The position numbers and the translations under genes were made by a program. 38,939 nucleotides of DNA. Source: Alphaproteobacteria bacterium (GTDB lineage Bacteria > Pseudomonadota > Alphaproteobacteria > Rs-D84). Position 1 is the stretch's first letter, and each line of letters starts with the position of its first letter. Where the stretch lies: positions 1-38,939 of the forward strand of contig JAFNYG010000061.1 of NCBI GenBank assembly GCA_017383325.1, written 5' to 3'. This document shows positions 26,545 through 36,521 of this stretch, one piece after another. The notes beneath the pieces were generated by a model. That model saw only the letters and a program-made list of their open reading frames with translations. It did no database searches and had not been told where the DNA came from.

Positions 26545-27279
26545 CTATTGTTCATTAATGATTTTTTCAACTTCTAATATAAAGTCAATCGCAGGATTTG
26601 TTAACTTCTTGGCGGTTTCAAAAATCTCTTCTGCGGACGCCTGCATATTCAGTCTTTTATACGTCTCGACAACCTCGATTGTCTCTTGGTTTTCAAATTC
26701 ATCGTCTTCCAACGCACGCGCGATTTCTAATTCTTGTTTTGCCAAATCAACATACTTGGCACTATTTTCCGCACATCCGCGTTCTGACAAATTCGCATAA
26801 ATTTTCGCCCTATCAATCCTGTATTCAGAAATACCATTCGCATCTGGCAATTGCCGCAACAACAGCGCTTCAATCTGTTCGCACGTCTGCAGCCCCGTCT
26901 CAGAATTCTGTAACGCCACAACAATCTGACGTTCACTTTGCGCCGCATTATGATATTTCTGCTGATTTTGTGAACAGCCATTCATAACCAGTTTTTCATA
27001 AACATCAATATTATATTCATGGTCACGCACATCCTGGCTGTCCATCGGGGCCAAGCGCTCTAACAACAATTCCTCTATAATTTCACAGGTTTCTTTTGGC
27101 TGTGCATCCACAACAGGCGCCGGCACAGCCACCTGCTCTACCTCGGCAACTGGGGCGGGACGACCATTAACCACCAGACCAACCATTACCCCACATCCGA
27201 ATAACGCAGCCAATGCCAACCAGCCAAAAAACTTTTGACGCCTCGTATGAATAACTTGAACTTTTTTATCTTTTTTCAT
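26545..27279 (-). CDS. Membrane-anchored protein with duplicated Cys module
   Basis: 244 residues. A short basic cytoplasmic start is followed by one TM segment (about 18-40), then a Pro/Ala/Val linker. Two copies of a ~65-residue helical module follow: the first from TCEIIEELLLERL to NGCSQNQQKY, the second from TCEQIEALLLRQL to RGCAENSAKY, each with two Cys about 36 residues apart. The C-terminal third is helical without Cys. Predicted topology is N-in with a periplasmic body. AAGGAGAG gives a strong ribosome-binding site. It starts 26 bases after lolD. Confidence 0.78.
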   Translation of the reverse strand: MKKDKKVQVIHTRRQKFFGWLALAALFGCGVMVGLVVNGRPAPVAEVEQVAVPAPVVDAQPKETCEIIEELLLERLAPMDSQDVRDHEYNIDVYEKLVMNGCSQNQQKYHNAAQSERQIVVALQNSETGLQTCEQIEALLLRQLPDANGISEYRIDRAKIYANLSERGCAENSAKYVDLAKQELEIARALEDDEFENQETIEVVETYKRLNMQASAEEIFETAKKLTNPAIDFILEVEKIINEQ

Positions 27280-27305
27280 ATTTCTCTCCTTATATATAAA
27301 AAATA

Positions 27306-28016
27306 TTATCCCACAATCCCATTGTCAATGGTAATCGTTCTGTCGGCGCGCGATGCCAGATTCATATCATGCGTCACAAACAGCATTGCCATTTTATTTT
27401 TTCGCACCAAATCCATCAGCAAATCAAACACTGCGCCTGCATGCATTGGGTCCAGACTGCCCGTTGGTTCATCTGCCAATAAAATATCTGGCCCATTTGC
27501 CAACGCGCGTGCAACGGCGGTGCGTTGTTGTTCGCCACCACTCATTTCCCCGGGAACATGCGACGCCCTGTGCGCGACATTTGCGGCCTTTAACAGCTTC
27601 ATCGCCCGCCCCCGCGCCACATTTTCATCCAGTCCATTTGCCAACATTGGCAACATAACATTTTCCAGCGCCGTGAAATCTGCCAACAAATTATGCTTTT
27701 GATACACAAATCCAATTTTCTTGCGTCGGATTTGGGTACGCATATCTTCATCCATCTTTTGCACTGGCATTTCATTAATTAAAATACTGCCACCACTTGG
27801 CTTGTCCAGCAAACCCACACATTGCAACAACGTCGACTTACCCGACCCCGATGCCCCGACCAGTGCAATAATTTCACCACGGTGCAGATCAAATCCACCC
27901 CCACGCAGGATATGCAATGGTTGTCCACCTTCCATAAATGTCCGCTTGATATCACGCACCGACATAACCACATCGCCACGATTAACCTTTGACAAAGAAT
28001 TTAAAATATTCGCCAT
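27306..28016 (-). CDS. lolD: Lipoprotein-releasing ABC transporter ATPase LolD
   Basis: 236 residues. Walker A GASGSGKST, Q-loop YQKHNLL, signature MSGGEQQRTAVARAL, Walker B ILLADEPTGSLD and the switch His in LFVTHDMN are all present, with the E-P-T-G-S-L-D pattern of the LolD/MacB group. LolD powers release of lipoproteins from the inner membrane to LolA. The ATG follows directly on the stop of the preceding frame, so translation is probably coupled. The permease partner is encoded two frames upstream. Confidence 0.92.
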   Translation of the reverse strand: MANILNSLSKVNRGDVVMSVRDIKRTFMEGGQPLHILRGGGFDLHRGEIIALVGASGSGKSTLLQCVGLLDKPSGGSILINEMPVQKMDEDMRTQIRRKKIGFVYQKHNLLADFTALENVMLPMLANGLDENVARGRAMKLLKAANVAHRASHVPGEMSGGEQQRTAVARALANGPDILLADEPTGSLDPMHAGAVFDLLMDLVRKNKMAMLFVTHDMNLASRADRTITIDNGIVG

Positions 28017-28286
28017 TTATTCTTTCCCATTATTTTGTTTTGCCTGCTCTATTTGTTGAATCTGCTGTTCTGCGACCAATAAAGCTTCATAATGTTCAGG
28101 TGTTGTAAAATGCCCAAATCTCAAATTTTGATAACGCGGATTTTCCATAATTTTCTGCAACTCGCCATGCTTTGAACTCAAACATAAATCAATATCTTCT
28201 GGCGCAAAACCATATGCAACCCCCTGAATAAAATCCCTCAACGGATTTGAAACCGCACTTGTCTTAGAATCCGTTTTTACATTTGC
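28017..28286 (-). pseudogene. Frame continuing past an in-frame TAG
   Basis: After the TAG at 28287-28289 the same frame stays open for 89 more codons to the TAA at 28017, touching the lolD ATG. This part has protein-like composition (FIQGVAYGFAPEDIDLCL, TTPEHYEALLVAEQQ). It has no ATG near its beginning; the only early start is a TTG at 28241 without a ribosome-binding site. It may be the 3' half of one gene broken by a nonsense mutation, a readthrough extension, or a separate TTG-started gene of 74 residues. TAG is used as a normal stop elsewhere (for example ftsK), which argues against codon reassignment. Confidence 0.5.
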
Positions 28287-28721
28287 CTATTCCGGATTCA
28301 ACCGCTTAATTTCCGCAATCATATCATCCGGCGACAATTGTTTTGCCCAATCTACCAGTGCAGCAAATTTATCATATGAAACCGTGCGACAAAATTCCAT
28401 CAACTTTTTTTCATACTCAGACATATCATTAACATTTATGCGATTCAGCTTAGTCCACTCTTCTTCAGTTGCGGGCAACGCGAATCTTTTATCGCCAAAC
28501 TTTAACCAGAACAACAAATCATACGACGATTCCAGACCAAACGGCATCTTGTACTGATAATAAATTTTAAATGGCAATTTTATTCCATACTGCGCATATC
28601 GTTGTTCACACTTCAACGCAGACGGTGGGCTAAATTCATACTCTATCGCCGACCATTCACGCAAAATATTTTTACGTGACACAATCGATTCCGCATTTTC
28701 AAATTTTGTATTTTTATTCAT
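28287..28721 (-). CDS. Uncharacterised protein between lolC and lolD
   Basis: 144 residues before a TAG stop; possibly only the N-terminal part of a ~233-residue protein (see 28017-28286). No signal peptide or TM segment. It is rich in aromatic residues (PFKIYYQYKMPFGLESSYDLLFWLKFG) and ends LSPDDMIAEIKRLNPE. The family is not recognised. Its ATG overlaps the end of lolC by 8 bases, implying translational coupling. Sitting between permease and ATPase of a Lol transporter is unusual. Confidence 0.7.
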   Translation of the reverse strand: MNKNTKFENAESIVSRKNILREWSAIEYEFSPPSALKCEQRYAQYGIKLPFKIYYQYKMPFGLESSYDLLFWLKFGDKRFALPATEEEWTKLNRINVNDMSEYEKKLMEFCRTVSYDKFAALVDWAKQLSPDDMIAEIKRLNPE

Positions 28722-29967
28722 TTCTCAACACCTCAACAGGGTCTGTATTTGCCGCCTTCCACGCAGGATACAGTGTTGCCAAAAACGCCAACAACACCGC
28801 AATCAGCGCAATTCCCAACACATCTGTCCAAATCAACTTGGACGGCAGTTCTGATAAATAATACAGCTCTGCTGGAAACAAATCGCGCCCCGTCAACCAC
28901 TGAAAGAACTGGCGAATTGGTTCAATATAAATCGCGACCAACACCCCAAATATCGTGCCAAAGAATGCCCCAATCACCCCGATTGACGTCCCCGACAAAA
29001 TAAATATTTTCATCATAGACCTGCGCGACACCCCAAACGTGCGCAAAACCGCAATATCTTTGTTTTTATCTTTGACCAACATAACCAAGGACGACACAAT
29101 ATTAAACGCCGCCACAATCACAATCAGCAACAGTATTAAAAACATAACATTTGATTCCACCTGCAATGCACCAACAAATCCGCGGTTTAAATCGCGCCAA
29201 TCACGCACCACAAAACCTTCTGGCAACAATCGCCCCAACGATTCCACCACTGCGGTGGTATCTTCGGGATTATCCAGGAACAAATCAATGTGTGTGACCC
29301 CATTTCCAATATTCAGATATTTTTGCGCTGTTTCCAACGGCATAAAAATATACCCTGAATCATATTCATACATTCCCATAAAGAACGAACTCATCACCGG
29401 ATATGACATAATCCGTGGCATTGACCCAAACGGCGTTGGCGTTGCATTATTTGCCGACACCAACGAAATATTATCCCCCATACCAACGCGCAACGCGCGG
29501 GTCAGCGACGCCCCCGCCACCAATTCACCATCTGCGATTGCCGCCAAATCTTTGCCATAAATACGTGTACCTGTCTGGGTTTTTGCCGCCAAATCAGACA
29601 TACGAATACCGCGCACCATTGCCCCGGTATTATTGCCATTGGCGGTTGCCATAACCTGACCTTCGGCGATTGGAACAATTGATGTCACGCGTTGCGCGAC
29701 GGCCTTGTTTTGCTTCATCTTATCGATTAAGAAATCAAAATCAGAAATCGCCCCATCTTGGTGATAAACAACGACATGCCCATTCATTCCAACAATCCGC
29801 CCCAGCAATGTGTCATGAAAACCACCCATAACCGACATCACCACAATCAGCGTCGCCACCCCCAACATAATACCAATCAGCGACACCCACGAAATTACAG
29901 ACCCAAACCCGCGCTTTTTTGCGCCCAGATATCTAAATGCAATTTTTCGTTCCAACCTTGAAAACAT
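28714..29967 (-). CDS. lolC: Lipoprotein-releasing permease, LolC/LolE type
   Basis: 417 residues. It begins FSRLERKIAFRYLGAKKRG, a hallmark of LolC/E, followed by a first TM (ISWVSLIGIMLGVATLIVVMSVMGGF), a large periplasmic domain (about 45-270) and three C-terminal TM segments. Many alphaproteobacteria have one such permease that forms a homodimer with LolD. ATTGGGTA with AAGGA lies before the ATG. The gene starts 10 bases after the secretin-like lipoprotein gene. Confidence 0.92.
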   Translation of the reverse strand: MFSRLERKIAFRYLGAKKRGFGSVISWVSLIGIMLGVATLIVVMSVMGGFHDTLLGRIVGMNGHVVVYHQDGAISDFDFLIDKMKQNKAVAQRVTSIVPIAEGQVMATANGNNTGAMVRGIRMSDLAAKTQTGTRIYGKDLAAIADGELVAGASLTRALRVGMGDNISLVSANNATPTPFGSMPRIMSYPVMSSFFMGMYEYDSGYIFMPLETAQKYLNIGNGVTHIDLFLDNPEDTTAVVESLGRLLPEGFVVRDWRDLNRGFVGALQVESNVMFLILLLIVIVAAFNIVSSLVMLVKDKNKDIAVLRTFGVSRRSMMKIFILSGTSIGVIGAFFGTIFGVLVAIYIEPIRQFFQWLTGRDLFPAELYYLSELPSKLIWTDVLGIALIAVLLAFLATLYPAWKAANTDPVEVLRNE

Positions 29968-29977
29968 TACCCAATCC

Positions 29978-31300
29978 TTATTCTCTTAAAAAATCCCGCA
30001 ATGCATCGCCTATCAGTTCATTTGATTGTTGTACACCTGCATTATCTGCAATTGAAATAACACGTGGCGACATAAACACCACCAGTTCTGCAAATGGCGA
30101 CACCAACGTTTCCGGTGTGGTCACAAACGAATGTGTTGGAATACCGATAAGAACATAGTTATCACCAATCGTTGACGGGATATTAAACGAACTCAGTTCC
30201 CCCTGCCCTGTACGCAGCACGATTTTCGCATCGATTTTATCACGCCCGCCAAAGTCCCCATACGTACCCGTCGCCCCAATGGTCAAATCTGTTTCCAAAC
30301 GTTCTTCCCGTCCGCACTGTCCGATATCAAACCGCGACTGCCAACCATTTGGAATTGCAAACGTCCCCTGCGACACCAGAACAACATTTGCCTGCTGCGC
30401 CAAAAATTCCTGCAGTGTCTTGGTATTAATTTCGGGTCCCACAACCAGTGCACGCCCAACAACACCTGGGATTGACATTTTTATATTTTTTTCACCAAAC
30501 GCCGGTAACAAATTCATCCACACAATTGGGTTATCTGTGCGCGGATACACGCGATACACGTCTATATCCCAGGCCAGCATATATTTTTTTCCTGAAATAT
30601 CGGCGATTATTTTTGCCACTTCGCGTTCGGTCTGATAATTACCTTCGAACACAACCGTTTTATCCCCCCAATCAACCAGCAGATTTCGCATATCGGCCCC
30701 ATGCATTGCATCCAGCAAAGCCATTATTATGGTCTGATCCTGGGGCATTTTAATCAGCCACTTTCCACGATGCGACAAATTCAATTCGCCATTATGCGCA
30801 TCATAAGAATAATACACCCGCCCCATTTTCGTCATCAGTTCCACCGCATCCGCCAAATTACCTGATGAAATCGTACCGGTAATTTTCTCATACAGCGCAC
30901 CATGTTCTACGACTGCGATATCCGTACCATCCAGCAATTTATCCAGCGCATTTTTCACAGTTAAATTTTTAAATTCATAATCTGAAACCTGCAATTCTGG
31001 CAACGCATCCCCTGTCCCCAGTCGAACCATTTCAATCTTTTCAGCCGGCACCACAGACACAACGCTTTGATTATCCCAGTCAACTTCGCACCGCATTGGC
31101 AATTCCACCGAAAACCGACGTGCTGTATCCGTGGTCAGCGCCGCCTTTTTCGGAAAAATTGGCACAGAATTTTCATCAATTACCAATTCATCAACAACTG
31201 TTATGTTATCAACCATCAGTTCTTGCTGTTGCTGTTTTTGTGCACACCCACAAACAACCCCCGCACATGCGACCCACAATAAAAACCCTGCACACTTCAT
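29978..31300 (-). CDS. Secretin-like outer-membrane lipoprotein
   Basis: 440 residues. A lipoprotein signal ends VCGC, lipidated Cys at residue 19. After a Gln-rich stretch, residues about 105-180 look like a secretin N0/STN-type domain (YEFKNLTVKNALDKLL ... ADAVELMTKMGRVYY). The C-terminal half has secretin-like strands (ETDLTIGATGTYG, IDAKIVLRTGQGEL, SFVTTPETLV, LVVFMSPRVI). The pattern is closest to PilN/BfpB-type secretins of type IVb pili, but no pilus genes are near and the pore motif is incomplete to my reading. It lies 10 bases upstream of lolC, so its own export and sorting may be tied to that Lol system. Confidence 0.65.
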   Translation of the reverse strand: MKCAGFLLWVACAGVVCGCAQKQQQQELMVDNITVVDELVIDENSVPIFPKKAALTTDTARRFSVELPMRCEVDWDNQSVVSVVPAEKIEMVRLGTGDALPELQVSDYEFKNLTVKNALDKLLDGTDIAVVEHGALYEKITGTISSGNLADAVELMTKMGRVYYSYDAHNGELNLSHRGKWLIKMPQDQTIIMALLDAMHGADMRNLLVDWGDKTVVFEGNYQTEREVAKIIADISGKKYMLAWDIDVYRVYPRTDNPIVWMNLLPAFGEKNIKMSIPGVVGRALVVGPEINTKTLQEFLAQQANVVLVSQGTFAIPNGWQSRFDIGQCGREERLETDLTIGATGTYGDFGGRDKIDAKIVLRTGQGELSSFNIPSTIGDNYVLIGIPTHSFVTTPETLVSPFAELVVFMSPRVISIADNAGVQQSNELIGDALRDFLRE

Positions 31301-31312
31301 TTTATTTCCCCT

Positions 31313-31636
31313 CTAGATATTCATTATGCGTTCAAATTCTTCCAATGTCATTTCATGAATTGGTTTTTGTGTTGGCGTTGTTAAATCACGCACTTTTTCA
31401 AACTGAGCCGCGAACCTATTAACCAAAGCCACAATTTCTGGCGGCACATTTTTATTTTGCTGAACCAACCTGTGCCCATATTCAACAATATATTCCAGCA
31501 CATCTGCCATAAAGAATCGTCCGGCATAGTTTTCCATTGCGATTCCACCCTTTTGCACACAAATCGCAGACATCAGCATTGCCGTCTGATTGTAATAATT
31601 CGCCAACTTAATAAACTGTTGTACACTGATTGCCAT
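31313..31636 (-). CDS. Uncharacterised 107-residue protein, first gene of envelope operon
   Basis: No family recognised. It begins MAISVQQFIKLANYYNQ, lacks a signal peptide, and is mostly helical with a hydrophobic middle (RFFMADVLEYIVEYG). It is probably cytoplasmic. AAGGA is about 12 bases before the ATG, a little far. It starts the leftward run of nine frames and lies 12 bases upstream of the secretin-like gene. Confidence 0.72.
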   Translation of the reverse strand: MAISVQQFIKLANYYNQTAMLMSAICVQKGGIAMENYAGRFFMADVLEYIVEYGHRLVQQNKNVPPEIVALVNRFAAQFEKVRDLTTPTQKPIHEMTLEEFERIMNI

Positions 31637-31664
31637 GGGCGTTGTTCCTTCTCTCTTTTTTTAC

Positions 31665-31694
31665 ATTATAAAAACTATTGCCCCCAAAAGGCAA
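31665..31694 (-). promoter_or_regulatory. Promoter of the envelope operon
   Basis: TTGCCT (31689-31694), 18 bases, TATAAT (31665-31670) on the minus strand. It overlaps the divergent plus-strand promoter at 31678-31706. Confidence 0.65.
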
Positions 31695-31706
31695 TTAAAT
31701 TATAAT
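31678..31706 (+). promoter_or_regulatory. Promoter of small lipoprotein, apparently leaderless
   Basis: TTGCCC (31678-31683), 17 bases, TATAAT (31701-31706), then 7 bases to the ATG at 31714. Confidence 0.6.
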
Positions 31707-31713
31707 ACCAGGT

Positions 31714-32100
31714 ATGAGAATGAAGTTCCTAAGCATTTTATCATTAATTATTTTGGCCTCATGCGCATCTGTCAACCGCGGCAGCATTGATGATGCAACG
31801 GTCCTGAACTGGGAAAACGAAGCGGTCACAACCGAACAGTTTGTCCGCGATCACAAGGCATGCCTGGGCATAACCAAACCTGCGCACCAGCCCAGATCAC
31901 GCATTGCCAAATTAATCGCCCCGAACCAATCGGCGGTTATGCCCGATTGGGACGGCCTGTGGGTCACATTCCAGTCAAACGAATACCGCGACGTTGGCCA
32001 GCGCAGCCTGATGTCTGTCCCACGAAACACAACATCTAAATCTGTTGGTTCTTATCGAAAATGCATGTTTCGTCGCGGGTATTTATTGCGTGCGATGTAA
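31714..32100 (+). CDS. Small lipoprotein of unknown function
   Basis: 128 residues. A lipobox LASC places the lipidated Cys at residue 17. The mature part (CASVNRGSIDDATVL ...) has two further Cys (HKACLG and RKCMFRRGYLL), possibly a disulfide, and a basic C-terminus. No family recognised. It is divergent from the envelope operon and shares its promoter region. A hairpin terminator lies about 150 bases downstream (32247-32272); the stretch between holds only a weak reading frame from 32116 that I do not accept as a gene. Confidence 0.75.
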   Translation: MRMKFLSILSLIILASCASVNRGSIDDATVLNWENEAVTTEQFVRDHKACLGITKPAHQPRSRIAKLIAPNQSAVMPDWDGLWVTFQSNEYRDVGQRSLMSVPRNTTSKSVGSYRKCMFRRGYLLRAM

Positions 32101-32246
32101 TCGGAATACAGACCTATGGCAAATTGCATAAAAACATATAATAATATAAATGCGCAAAAAAATGCGTACAATGCGGACACTGCACGAACAAACAACTGGG
32201 CCTATTACGGTCCCGAACCCACATCCCTAAATGCAATGTTTGCAAC

Positions 32247-32272
32247 AAAAGCACCAAATAAACGGTGCTTTT
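32247..32272. terminator. Bidirectional terminator between lipoprotein gene and ung
   Basis: AAAAGCACC (32247-32255) pairs with GGTGCTTTT (32264-32272), with further Ts after it. Confidence 0.8.
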
Positions 32273-32276
32273 TTTA

Positions 32277-32939
32277 TTACCATTCAATTGGCGACATTCC
32301 ACAGCTGACCAAATATTGATTTGCGCGACTGAAATGTTTATTTCCAAAAAAACCGCGATATGCCGACAATGGTGACGGATGGGCACTTTTCAGCACCAAA
32401 TTTTTTTCCGCATTTACAAATGCGGCCTTTTTCTGGGCGTACCCACCCCACAACATATATACAATATTATCGCGGGTACTAACCGCCCGAATAACACCAT
32501 CGGTAAATTCTTCCCAACCGCGCCCTGCGTGTGATGCGGCCGCATGCGCCCGAACAGTTAATGTTGAATTTAACAACAACACCCCCTGATTTGCCCAGTG
32601 TGTTAAATCCCCATTTGTCACAGATTTTCGTCCCAAATCAGATTCAATTTCCTTGTAAATATTTTGCAGCGATGGCGGAATTGGTGTTGGCGGCAACACC
32701 GAAAAACAAAGTCCGTGTGCCTGACCTGGTTCATGATATGGGTCTTGACCAATAATCACAACCCTGACCTGATCCAGCGGACACAAATTAAATGCATTAA
32801 AGATATTTTGTGGCGCGGGGTACACCGTTTTCCCAGATAAATATTCCCCACGCACAAATTCCGTTAATTTGATAAAATAATCCTTATCAAATTCGGTACT
32901 TAACGCATCTTTCCAAGATTGTTCAATTTTCACATTCAT
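32277..32939 (-). CDS. ung: Uracil-DNA glycosylase
   Basis: 220 residues, family 1 UDG, removing uracil from DNA in base-excision repair. The water-activating loop GQDPYH lies near residues 64-69, NSTLTVR follows the expected LLLN, and the Leu-intercalation loop is HPSPLSAYRGFFG. Length is typical. It is last in the leftward run gyrB - 96-residue gene - HhH-GPD glycosylase - ung, separated from the glycosylase by 97 bases with repeats. TATATA 10 bases before the ATG hints at an extra promoter with a very short leader. Confidence 0.95.
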   Translation of the reverse strand: MNVKIEQSWKDALSTEFDKDYFIKLTEFVRGEYLSGKTVYPAPQNIFNAFNLCPLDQVRVVIIGQDPYHEPGQAHGLCFSVLPPTPIPPSLQNIYKEIESDLGRKSVTNGDLTHWANQGVLLLNSTLTVRAHAAASHAGRGWEEFTDGVIRAVSTRDNIVYMLWGGYAQKKAAFVNAEKNLVLKSAHPSPLSAYRGFFGNKHFSRANQYLVSCGMSPIEW

Positions 32940-32961
32940 AACTAAACCTTATATATACAAG

Positions 32962-33084
32962 CAATCGTCCACACTTTTTAAAATTAATTTATGTGTGGCG
33001 AGTGCGCCGCACAAACCAAAGGGAGTGTACATATCGCTACATGACCGGCGGTTTGTGCAAACAATCGTCCACAGAAATTAATTT
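32962..33084. repeat. Direct and inverted repeats between ung and glycosylase
   Basis: CAATCGTCCACA occurs at 32962-32973 and again at 33062-33073, each followed within a few bases by AAATTAATTT (32981-32990 and 33075-33084). The second copy is inside the 3' end of the glycosylase gene. Between them GCACAAACC (33009-33017) is inverted as GGTTTGTGC (33050-33058). This looks like a partial duplication of the gene's end. Confidence 0.55.
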
Positions 33085-33708
33085 TTGTTGAAGTCCTTTC
33101 CACAAAACCACATCTATATACCCACGTGGCAATCCGGTCTCAACACACAAATGCGCAAACATATCATCACACGCCGACCTGATTTCGGGCGACAAATTCC
33201 CATTATCAACGGGCAAATTTTTATTTACGAACGCGCATCCCAAACGCTGAATCCAAATGTCATACTTTACAACATCTTCACCCAAATTACGCGCCAGATG
33301 ATTTGCGGTAATTTTCCCAATATGCGGCAACTTTTGTAAATAATTTAATTTATCATCCAGTGTGTCCTGCGCATAATATCCATCCCGCAAACACTGTCGA
33401 TTTTCCCAGATTTTACAAATGGCGTTAACTTTATTTTTATTATTAAACAATTCAATTATCAGATTGTAATCTGCGCCAAATTTACGCAGTACACACATAA
33501 CTTTTTCGTGAATTTTTTTTGCCGTTTGTTGCGAAAAACCGCCTGCCAAAATCACATAGGCGCAATGCGCTGCAAACGCATCTGCATCATAAATTTTTCG
33601 CGCGCGCAGGTTTTCCAAAATCTCGTCAAACGATTGCGCATCACTGTCCAAACCCGCCCTGCGCAGACGCGCATCTAAATCAAAAAACCAATCCCGCGAA
33701 AAATCCAT
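33037..33708 (-). CDS. HhH-GPD DNA glycosylase
   Basis: 223 residues. The helix-hairpin-helix LQKLPHIGKITANHLARNL is followed by the GPD-type Asp in VKYDIWIQRLG, the catalytic acid of the superfamily. A Lys sits in the hairpin (GKIT), so a bifunctional glycosylase/lyase is possible but not proven. The N-terminal half (YVILAGGFSQQTAKKI) resembles archaeal-type 8-oxoguanine or 3-methyladenine glycosylases more than Nth, and no iron-sulfur Cys cluster is present. The ATG at 33708 follows the preceding stop by one base; a TTG start lies 7 codons upstream. It is grouped with ung. Confidence 0.72.
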   Translation of the reverse strand: MDFSRDWFFDLDARLRRAGLDSDAQSFDEILENLRARKIYDADAFAAHCAYVILAGGFSQQTAKKIHEKVMCVLRKFGADYNLIIELFNNKNKVNAICKIWENRQCLRDGYYAQDTLDDKLNYLQKLPHIGKITANHLARNLGEDVVKYDIWIQRLGCAFVNKNLPVDNGNLSPEIRSACDDMFAHLCVETGLPRGYIDVVLWKGLQQKLISVDDCLHKPPVM

Positions 33709-33709
33709 T

Positions 33710-34000
33710 TTATCCGCGCCCCGCCCCAATCGCCGCCAATTGATCTGGGGTTAATTGCATCCCCTGATTTTGTGCAGCCATCATTTGGTTTAATTTATCG
33801 GCACCTGCATTAAATTTACCCGCCGGCGATTCCAGCCGCGCCAATTCTTTTTTTATCTGTTCTATTCTGGCCTTTTTATGCCAGATTTGCGCATCAGACA
33901 CCGCCGTCCCCAGGGCTTCAATCTCAGCCTCTAATTTATGTAATTCTTCGGTCAGCTTTTCTTTCCCAGACTTGCCCCAATTTACAATTCCATCTGCCAT
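33710..34000 (-). CDS. Small coiled-coil protein downstream of gyrB
   Basis: 96 residues, unknown family. Residues about 14-60 are a strongly charged heptad-like helix (EKLTEELHKLEAEIEALG, IEQIKKELARLE), predicted coiled coil; the end is Gln/Met-rich (MMAAQNQGMQLTPDQL). No signal peptide. It lies 47 bases after gyrB and one base before the glycosylase ATG. Confidence 0.7.
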   Translation of the reverse strand: MADGIVNWGKSGKEKLTEELHKLEAEIEALGTAVSDAQIWHKKARIEQIKKELARLESPAGKFNAGADKLNQMMAAQNQGMQLTPDQLAAIGAGRG

Positions 34001-34020
34001 GTAAAATTCCCCGCAAATTT

Positions 34021-34042
34021 ATGGCGCGGAAACCCGCGCCAT
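34021..34042. terminator. Hairpin after gyrB
   Basis: ATGGCGCGG and CCGCGCCAT form a perfect 9-pair stem with an AAAC loop between gyrB and the next gene. No good T-run follows on the minus strand, so it may attenuate or protect mRNA rather than stop transcription. Confidence 0.5.
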
Positions 34043-34047
34043 TATCA

Positions 34048-36447
<2,400 letters not shown>

Positions 36448-36492
36448 TTAACATTCCTTTCTTTTTTCTGTGTAAAACATAGCAATTTCTGG

Positions 36493-36498
36493 TATAAT
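36493..36498 (+). promoter_or_regulatory. -10 box of the RusA-like gene
   Basis: A perfect TATAAT 23 bases before the ATG at 36522; no convincing -35 at the right distance. AAGGGG follows in the leader. Confidence 0.5.
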
Positions 36499-36521
36499 TA
36501 TCAAGAAAAAAGGGGAATTTT

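Noticed and set aside
28017..28721. TAG reassigned to an amino acid in this genome
   Set aside because: ftsK, the 163-residue gene and the secreted genes at 13211 and 25121 end at TAG, ftsK at exactly the family's usual length, so TAG is a normal stop.
32120..32250. A tRNA on the minus strand near GGGTTCGGGACC
   Set aside because: No acceptor or anticodon stem can be formed around this T-loop-like stretch.
32116..32319. 67-residue plus-strand frame after the small lipoprotein
   Set aside because: No clear ribosome-binding site; it runs through a terminator hairpin and into ung on the other strand.
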